DNA from: Clarireedia homoeocarpa
Taxonomy: Eukaryota > Ascomycota > Leotiomycetes > Helotiales > Rutstroemiaceae
Direction: 5' to 3'
Length of the DNA: 15,632 bases
NCBI GenBank assembly: GCA_001465935.1
Contig: LNKV01000134.1
Location: 24,004 to 39,635 of the forward strand
Every line of letters starts with the position of its first letter. The first letter of the stretch is position 1. Below the pieces are notes generated by a model. The model had not been told where the DNA came from and made no database searches. It saw only the letters and a list, made by a program, of their open reading frames with translations. Position numbers and translations under genes: made by a program. Shown here piece after piece: positions 7,691-15,632 of this stretch.

Positions 7691-9539
7691 TAATATAAAA
7701 GAAATAAGAAGTAAGTATTATAATATAAATTGATTCGATTATACTTTTCACTTATAAATCTCTTTTTATTATAAATCGTAATTTATACTTTGTAATATAT
7801 TTATTCTAATTAGTTTTATATATAAAGACTTATTCTAAAAAAATTAGTTTAATCTTTATTAAGTTTTTTAGTATTTCCCTTTATATATTCTAAGTTCTAA
7901 GATTATTAATCTCTTTATTATAATTAGCTTTGAATATTAATTCTATTAAATATATATTTAAGTCTTAGTAGTATTTAAGTAATTTAGTTATTTAACTTTT
8001 ATAAATTTTAAGTAATTATAATAGTTTTATTATAAGTTTCTTTAGTTTAGTTATAATTGTAATTATTATTATATTATAAAATATTATAAATTTACCTTAC
8101 TCTTTATTTCTATTTATATCTAGTTAATTAAACTAGAATATATTATAGAAATTATTAAACTTCTTATTATCTCTTAAAGATAATTAAATAATAATCGTTT
8201 TAATAAATATATTAACGATCTTCTTATTATATCTTGAATAAAGTTATTTTTATTATCTAGTATTATATATTAAGATTTAATTTAGTTAATAGAAAAAAAA
8301 ACTGATATCTTAATTATTTAATCTTCTATTTACTCTTCTAACTAGGACTTCGATCGCGAATCTTAGTTTTTTAAATAGATAACCCTCTTTATCTAATAAG
8401 TTAGTTAATTAAAAGACTTTTATTTATATCAAAGTAACTTCAATCTCTTTTTATTTATATTACTAAATACTATTATATAAAGTATATATAAGATTATATA
8501 GAGTATCTTTAATTTATAGAGATATAGACTTAATAATATCTTTTAAACTTTCTTTATATTCTTTATAGAGTATATTGATAATATTAGTATAATTATAGTC
8601 TATCTTACTCACGAGCTTATTAACCTTTTTAGTTATTAATAAAGTAGATAATATAAACTTACTAAATACTTTATATTCTATCTATCTTCTTTCTTAACCT
8701 TACTTATTATTAATAGAAATATTAATCTCTATATTCTAAACTTGATTAATTATAGTTTTAATTTTAATATTAGTTTAATTTTTAAGTTAATCTTATAAAT
8801 ATTATATATTTAAATTACTATTACTTTTATCTAAATACAAGTTATTATTTAAAGATTATAAATTACTAAAAGAACTCTACTTATTATTATTAAATTTCTT
8901 TACTCTCGAGATCTCTTTATAGTATTCTTAGTTATTAATACTTTATAGAGTGATCCTCTTAATAGTTATATTAAGATTATTTATATTATTACTTTTTAAT
9001 ATTAATTTATCTAGGTTTTCAGTAATTCTAAAATTAAAAGTTCGAATAATTTTATTTAAATACTCTTTTAAAAGTACTTTCTAGTTCTTATTAGCTTTAG
9101 AGTAAATAATATTTTTATTAAACTAGATATTATAAATAATAATAATCTTATTAAACTTCGGTATCTATATTCAATAGATTAGTAATCTAGATATATAATC
9201 TATTAAATACTTTAAATAAACTCGAGGATTAACTTTATACTATTATTTATTAATATTAATTTCTTATTCTTTATCTAAAAGATAAGCTTGATAATTATAA
9301 TAGTATATACTATTCTAGTTTAAATATAAATTAGTAATAATTAATATTATTAATACTAGGTTATATTATCGGAAATATTATTTAAATTATAAATCTAGGA
9401 TTTTATTTAATATTTTAAAGCTTTTTTACTATAATAGACTTATATTATATAAATAAATTACTATTTATATAATTTCGAGTTATAGTTTTAATAGAAAATT
9501 TACTTAAGTTTATATTTTTATTATTTTAATAATAACCTT

Positions 9540-9990
9540 CTAATCTATATACTTTATTATACTATTTGATTTATAAATATAAACTAATAATAACTTAATC
9601 TTAATTCCTTCTATAAATATCTATTATTCAAACTTTATATATCTATTAATACTGATCACTAATCTATTATTATCTTATTTAATAATATAGATAGATAAGT
9701 AATATTATTATTTTATTTATATTTTAAAATTAGTAATTATCTAGAATACTTTATAGTAAGTTTTATTAATAAGTAGAATTTTAAAGATCTTATTATTATA
9801 TAACTCTTTGATTAGTAATAACTATAAATATCTATTAAATAATATTAGAAAATCGAAAAGATTTTATATAACTTTATAAAATAGTTATAATAGTTACCGA
9901 TCCCTTAAACAATAGTTAATAATCTATTTAGTATATACTTTTATATAATACTTATAATCAACTTTTAAAATCCTTTTAATTTTTATACTT
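9540..9990 (-). pseudogene. Copia integrase catalytic core remnant
   Basis: Minus-strand, in frame: a CLRD-like segment and LFDFLILF near 9850-9930 suit the end of the zinc-binding domain and the start of the catalytic core. Further on, the second catalytic aspartate appears in K-stop-DNNRLV (codon 9672-9674). The block EGIKIKLLLVYIYKSNS follows, where the family has the glutamate and an NG pair; here the codon at 9570-9572 is AAA, one G-to-A step from GAA. The spacing of 34 residues is close to the D-35-E spacing of retroviral-type integrases. The enzyme inserted element cDNA into the genome; this copy has lost the glutamate and contains many stops. Confidence 0.75.
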
Positions 9991-10199
9991 TTTACTTTAT
10001 TTATTAAATATTTAAAAGCTTTTTATTTAAGATATTTAGCTTTATTATATTATATTTATATAGTATTTTCTCTATTAAATAAAGGATCGTGTAATTATTT
10101 AAAAAACTTACTAATCTTATAATAGATAGTTAGATATATTATTATAACTTTATTTATAAAAATATTATTTAGATTAGTTAAATAATAAGAAATAACCTT

Positions 10200-10400
10200 T
10201 TTAAATTCTAAAAAGATTAAATTATATTTTTATATAAATAATATAATAATCGTACTTTTCTTATATATATTATATCTTAATATATAGTCGAGATTATAAA
10301 ACTATAAATTTACTTTTACTAATTGAAATTTAGAGATTATATTAATATAAAAACTAAGAATAAAAATAATATTTATTAAAATAAAATCCTTTATATTAGG
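10200..10400 (-). pseudogene. Copia protease-to-integrase linker (gag-pre-integrase region) remnant
   Basis: In frame, the minus strand reads DFILINIIFILSFYINIIS followed by KFQLV and, later, a run ending YNLIFLEF. This matches the conserved copia block with the pattern L-x-D-V-L-x-V-P-x-F-x-x-N-L-V-S that follows the aspartic protease and precedes the integrase zinc-binding domain. The protease active-site triplet (DSG) expected upstream, around 10450-10600, was not recovered. The assignment is by motif pattern and position. Confidence 0.65.
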
Positions 10401-11329
10401 TCTTTTAAAACTATTAAAAATATTCTTAATAGTATAAGTATTTTATTCGACGATTAGTAGTAATAATATATTAATTTTAATAATATTATTATTATTAGAA
10501 TAGATAATCTTTCTATTATTAAATAAGAAGATATTATTAACTAAGTATATTATATTATAATTATTTAAAAAAGTAGAGTTTACTAAATAGTATTTATTAA
10601 TAATAATTAGTATAGAATATATATTAGAATTACTAATATCTATTAAAGAAGAGTTAATAATTACTATTATAATTTTTCTAAAGAAAGATAATAGAGAGGT
10701 AGTTAAATTAATTATTAGTTATAATAGTTCTTTCTTAATTATTACTTTCTTTAGATTATTCTATTAAGATAATTTAAACCTTTTTTTAATTTATTTAATT
10801 TCAGTATTATTAAATCTTTCTTTAATTAGTTTATTCTTTAGTACTTCTCTTAACTAATTATAATCTTTTAGTTTTTATATATATCTATTTTCTAGATTAG
10901 AGAACTAACTCTTTAAATAATATAAATAATTCTTATTTTCTTTTTTAATTAGTTTATTTTTATCTTTTTAAAACTTAGACTTAGATTTATCTTTTTTATT
11001 TAAGATAGTTTCTAATCTTATAATATTTCTTATAAAGATTACTATTATAAAAATATTTTTTCTTTTAAGTTTATAAGATTTATTAACTAATTAAGTAATA
11101 AGAATAATATTTACTTAGTCTAGAGTTAAAATAAGTAGATCTAACTATTAATTTATAATAATATATTTTAGTTCCTTATTTATTTAAATTAGTTTAATCT
11201 TGATTTTTACTATTTTTAAAAAAGTAATTATAGTAATTATTCTTTTTATCTTATTTAACTAATATATATAAACCTTATTATAAACTATATTCTACTTCTT
11301 ATACTAATTACTTAGAGATACTTAACTAT

Positions 11330-11850
11330 ATTATATCTAATTAAGTATATTAATATATTCTCTTTGAATATTAGTTAAAACTATTAATTTATAAAATATA
11401 AAGTAAGTCTTAAAAGAATAGATAATATTATATAAAGTAATATTACTAAAATCAATATTATATAGATTATAATTAATAAGAAAATTAATATTTATAGTTA
11501 TAGTAATCTATATATAGATATCTTTAAAAACTTTATAATAAATATTATACTTAGTCTTTTTATTTTAAAATTACTTTTATAAAATTATAAAATCCTCGCG
11601 AATATCTTAAATTAATAGATACTTTAACTTTAAATAATCTTTTATATTTATATTCTTTTTATTAGTTCTATCTATCTTAGTATTATAATTAATAAGTAAT
11701 TAAGTATATAGTTTATCTTTTAGTTAATATATAAAGAGTAGTTCTAGTAAAAACTAAGTAAGCTAATCTTCGTTAATCGAATTATTAAACTAGATATTAA
11801 TTAGTAATCTAATTAGTCTTTTATAGATATCGAGATTAACTAGATATTAT
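11330..11850 (-). pseudogene. gag (capsid-like) domain remnant
   Basis: In the polyprotein frame the minus strand reads FNNSINED-stop-LT-stop-FLLELLFIY, then LKYLLI-stop-DIREDFIIL near 11606, then a run through NIYYKVFKDIYI and NIQREYI. The two stops in ED-x-LT-x-F replace probable Trp codons, as in copia gag proteins where a W-x(3)-W-like segment begins the domain. Gag packages the RNA into the virus-like particle. Copy A keeps CGCGAG at 11592-11606 where copy B has the fully converted bases, showing the ancestral codons. A zinc knuckle further downstream was not resolved. Confidence 0.65.
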
Positions 11851-12449
11851 ATTCCTTTAATTTAATATTATTATTTAAACTCTAAGAACTATATTACTTA
11901 TTATTATCAAGTAGATAATCTAGTATTACTAATTATTCTAAATTAAGATATAATAATTATTAAGATTAGAAGAATAAAGAAAAGTAATTAGTAAATATAA
12001 GAAAGTATTTAAAAAATAGCTTTTTAAATAAACTAGTAAATAGTTTTTCTATATAATAAAATAAGTATTAGACTAGACTTATAACTATTATAGTTTAAAT
12101 AATAATTAAATATATAATAGTAAATAAAGATATAATTAATTAATTCTCTTCTTCTTCTTAAGATTCTTAATTTTATTTATAAAGATTAGTAAGAATCTTA
12201 AATTAAAGAAAGTAGTTCTATTTGATTTTATAATTTATAAAAGAAATATAAATAAAGATTATAATATATTAATAAAGGTTTTAAATAATATACTAAGATT
12301 ATCGATCTTTAGTAATATCACGATATAGATTATAAACTTTAGCTTTATAGTTTTAAAGATCAGTTTATAAAAACTAACTATATATATACTCAATTAAATA
12401 ATCAATTCCACTTTATAATTATATATACTATATAGATCTTTCTATGATA
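11412..12449 (-). repeat. Left arm of head-to-head inverted repeat (copy A 5' end)
   Basis: This arm is the reverse complement of 14595-15632. Base 12449 pairs with 14595 and base 11412 with 15632, the last base of the window. Both arms are 1,038 bp, so there is no net insertion or deletion. In the first 61 aligned positions there are 7 differences, all C/T or G/A. The arm covers the presumed 5' LTR, leader and gag. It probably continues leftward, matched by sequence beyond the window. Confidence 0.93.
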
Positions 12450-14594
12450 TTAAGGAAATAACTAAGTAATATAAGATTAAATATATTATCTTAACTTTAT
12501 ATATTTATTTCTAATTATCTAATAACCTTGTTTAAAATCTATTTTCTTTTATATATTTAATTTATAACCCCTTTTTATTTAGTTCTAATTTAGACTAATC
12601 TCTTTAAATTATTAATCTTATTAATAAGTTTAATAATAGTTTTAATATCTTTTTATTTTTATAAAAGTATATAATTCTTAATAGACTAACTATATATATT
12701 TACTTTAATAAATATTAAATTTATAAATATATAGATAATTAAGTTAAAGATATTACTTTAAATTATTTAAAAAGATTATTCTTTTAAAAATTATCTTTAA
12801 TTACTAAATAGTTAGTAAATAAATTATATTTACTTTTTTATAATAAATCAGAGTTTACTTTTATTAAAATTAAATATTAAATATTATTTATAACTATATC
12901 TAGACTTTTATCTTTATTTAAAAAGTTTTATTATTAATTTTATATTCTAATATCTATTAATTAAATTAATAAGAAAATAATTTATAAGAATCTACTTTTT
13001 AAACTTATTTAATATTATTAGAATCGGATTAAAAGTATCTAATATTAAACTATTTTCTTTTAAGAATTAATTTATTATTTAAATTTTATAAAATAATAAG
13101 ATAATATCGATAAGTTATTAGTATCTCTCCGACTTATTTATATTACTATAATATTGTCTTCAACTTATTATTCTACTAATACCCCGATTAAAGTTAATAG
13201 AGAAATTATTATTATTTAAACTAATTATCTCTTATTTATTTATAAAACTAATCTTATTTACTTTAATTAATTAGTATTAATTAATCTTATTATTAATAAG
13301 ATACTTTTTTATTTTATATTAAGAAACTTTATCTTTATCTTCTAAAATAAATTAAAAGATAATTTACTTTTTAAAAGTATTTTTAACTAATCTTATAATA
13401 GTACTTTTTATTATATTGGTATTATCGATATTAACTTTTTTAAATAAGAAGAGAAATATCTTAATATAGTAAATAATTAAAAATAAAAAAATAAATATAA
13501 AACTAAAACTATTATTATTATTTATATTAATAATAATTAAGTAAAAGACTATATCTAGTAAAAAACTCTTTATTAAATAGAATAAAAAATATAAAATATT
13601 TAGATTTAATTAAACTATTTAGAGGAAAGTATATAATATTCTTTTATATATTATTAAGAAATTAATATTTATTTTAAATTAAAGTTCTTATTAATTTTAA
13701 AATAAATAATTTTACTTTTATTAATATTATATTTTTTAAGATATTAAACTCTATTTAAAAGATTATAATAAAAAAATTAAAAATACTTTTATTAGTTAAA
13801 GGTTATAATAATAAATAATATTAAGTAATATCTTATTATATTTATTTAAATTTATTAATTAATAGTTAACTTTAGATCTATACTTTTTTTTTAATTACTC
13901 ACTTTATATACTCTTTAATCTTTAGAAAAATATAGTTATTAGAAAATCAGATCTTTTTTAATTATAAATAATATAAACTACTCTAGTTTATAAATTTACT
14001 TTCTAACTAAACTTACTTTTAATTTTTAGTATATATTTATATCAATCTTAATCTTTATATAATTAACTATAAATATTAGAAGGATATTAAATAATAAGAT
14101 TATAAGTTAAATAAATATTAATAATAATAAACTAGTATTAATTATTTAGATAATCAAGTAATTATTTTAATTATAATAATATTAATAATATTATAATAAA
14201 TAGAAGTAGAAGAAACTTTATTTTATTTAATAAATTAAAAAACTAAATTAACTTTTACTAAGACTTTATAATAGTTACTTAGTTTTTATAAACCTTTTTT
14301 AAAAGATTAAATCTATATTTTTAAGATAATAAAAATTAATTTTAAAACTAAATTAAAAGAACTATCTTTTATTAAATATATTTAATAACGATACTTTAAA
14401 TCTCTTTAAATATTTTAAACTAATTATTTTAAATAACTAATTATTTTATATATAATCTTTAAAACTATACTTTATATACTTTATTATTATAACGATTAAT
14501 ATAAACTTAATATTATCTCGATTCACGAGATTAACTAACTATTTAAAGACCGATAAGTTAAATAAGATAATAAATAAATTATACTTTTATTAAT
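12450..14594. other. Unidentified AT-rich spacer between two divergent copia copies
   Basis: These 2,145 bases separate the two copia 5' ends. They are as AT-rich as the elements and have the same residual pattern. The patch with most surviving C and G is around 13120-13190. I tried frames on both strands there and found no reverse transcriptase, transposase or integrase motif I could defend. It may be another RIP-destroyed transposon into which, or beside which, the copia copies inserted. Confidence 0.5.
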
Positions 14595-15632
14595 TATCAC
14601 GGAAAGATCTATATAATATATATAATTATAAAGTGGAACTAATTACTTAATCGAGTATATATATAGTTAGCTTTTATAAACTGATCTTTAAAATTATAAA
14701 GTCGAGGTTTATAATCTGTATTATAATATTATTAAAGATCGATAATCTTAGTATACTACTTAGAATCTTTATTAATATATTATAATTTTTATCTATATTT
14801 CTTTTATAAATTATAGAATTAAATAAAACTACTCTCTTTAATTTAAAATTCTTATTAATCTTTATAAATAAAATTAAAAATCTTAAGAAGAAAGAGAGGA
14901 TTAATTAATTATATCTTTATTTATTATTATATACTTAGCTATTATTTAAATCGTAATAGTTATAAACTTAGTTTGATATTTATTTTACTATATAAAAAAA
15001 CTATCTACTAGTTTATTTAAAAAACTACTTTTTAAATACTTTCTTATATTTATTAATTACTTTTCTTTATTCTTCTAATCTTAGTAATTATTATATCTTA
15101 ACTTGGAATAATTAATAATATTAGACTATTTATTTAATAATAATAAATAATATAGTTTTTAGAGTTTAGATAATAATATTAAATTAAAAAAATATAATAT
15201 CTAGTTAATTCTAATATCTATACAGAACTAACTAGATTACTAGCTAATATCTAGTTTAATAATTCGATTAGTAAAGATTAGTTTACTTAGTTTCTATTAG
15301 AACTACTCTCTATATACTAACTAAAAGATAAGTTATATACTTAGTTATTTATTAATTATAATATTAAGATAAGTAGAACTAATAAAAAAAATATAAATAT
15401 AAAAGATTATCTAAAATCGAAATATCTATTAATCTAAGATATTTATAAAGATTTTATAATTTTATAAAAGTAATTTTAAAATAAGAAAGTTAAATATAAT
15501 ATTTATTATAAAATCTTTAAAGATATTTATATATAGATTATTGTAATTATAAATACTAATTTCCTTATTAATTATAATTTATATAATACTAACTTTAATA
15601 ATATTATTTTATATAATACTATCTATTCTCTT
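14595..15632 (+). mobile_element. Second Ty1/copia copy (copy B), 5' part only, runs off the window
   Basis: Reading on the plus strand from TATCACGG at 14595, this copy repeats the 5' end of copy A and extends into gag. In the gag frame it carries the same two stops at probable Trp codons (one at 15279-15281, matching 11763-11765 of copy A) and reads FLLELL and Y-stop-LKDK. At some sites copy B keeps C or G where copy A has T or A (for example CACGG at 14598-14602), at others the reverse. The two were therefore mutated separately, at least in part. The coding parts beyond gag lie outside the window. Confidence 0.9.

Larger units (their letters stand above)
6440..11850 (-). pseudogene. Copia gag-pol polyprotein remnant, single frame
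   Basis: Codons anchoring each domain end at 11771, 11606 (gag), 10388 (linker), 9674 and 9575 (integrase), 7673 and 7400 (reverse transcriptase) and 6767 (RNase H). All differences are multiples of three, so the whole polyprotein of about 1,750-1,800 codons lay in one frame with no net indel between anchors, as expected for Ty1/copia elements with a single gag-pol ORF. Interruptions are TAA or TAG at positions where Gln or Trp are expected. The start codon was not identified. This is a pseudogene disabled by base changes only. Confidence 0.85.
6440..12449 (-). mobile_element. RIP-destroyed Ty1/copia LTR retrotransposon (copy A)
   Basis: The minus strand from 12449 downward holds a full set of copia domains in the diagnostic order gag, protease-linker, integrase, reverse transcriptase, RNase H. 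The outer boundary at 12449 is set by comparison with copy B: the two agree up to TATCA(C/T)(G/A)G, then diverge. This end fits a TGTCACGG LTR start with G-to-A at the second base. About 600 bp separate it from the first recognisable gag codons, enough for an LTR and leader. The 3' LTR was not located, so the lower boundary here is only the end of the coding remnant. The composition is extremely AT-rich, and the coding frame contains only TAA and TAG stops in the parts I read. The element is dead. Confidence 0.88.

Noticed and set aside
11412..15632. Inverted repeat as the terminal inverted repeats of a DNA transposon
   Set aside because: The arms contain copia gag coding remnants and one continues into integrase, reverse transcriptase and RNase H, so they are two divergent retrotransposon copies.

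Overview
The window looks like a piece of a two-speed genome from a filamentous ascomycete (Pezizomycotina). Two very AT-rich blocks (about 1-1170 and 5110-15632) flank a GC-balanced island of about 3.9 kb. The AT-rich blocks carry the marks of repeat-induced point mutation (RIP), the fungal process that converts C to T in duplicated DNA. Cytosine and guanine are almost absent, CpA and TpG are scarce, and old reading frames survive but are riddled with TAA/TAG stops where Trp and Gln codons would be expected.

Left block and island edge: bases 1-1131 hold nothing I can identify. Bases 1132-1479 (+) are the first about 116 codons of the endonuclease domain of a Tad/jockey-type LINE ORF2, in one frame with Gln-to-stop and Trp-to-stop changes. 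The sequence leaves the family abruptly at about 1479.

Island: a CpG-rich stretch with a small hairpin (about 1655-1725) and a short TTAGGG-like motif precede the only intact gene I can support. That gene is an intronless 388-codon frame on the minus strand (1844-3010), with an AATAAA signal downstream and two CCAAT boxes upstream. Its product is unrecognised: predicted soluble, with a short coiled coil and a repeated GD-x-NALK-x-KI motif. About 1.7 kb without a credible gene follows. A candidate LTR with a strong internal hairpin (about 4748-5099) closes the island.

Right block: 12449 down to about 6440 is a RIP-destroyed Ty1/copia retrotransposon on the minus strand. Remnants of gag, the protease-integrase linker, integrase, reverse transcriptase and RNase H all lie in one reading frame over about 1,750 codons. 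A second copy starts at 14595 on the plus strand and runs off the window. The two copies form a head-to-head inverted repeat of 1,038 bp per visible arm, with equal arm lengths and, in the stretch compared, only transition differences. The 2,145 bp between them is AT-rich and unidentified.

The retroelements explain why the surroundings were mutated, and the 388-aa gene sits in what was spared. I see no operon, tRNA, rRNA or CRISPR. The points most worth following are the isolated gene, the head-to-head copia pair, and the residual CpT/ApG bias of the mutated DNA.
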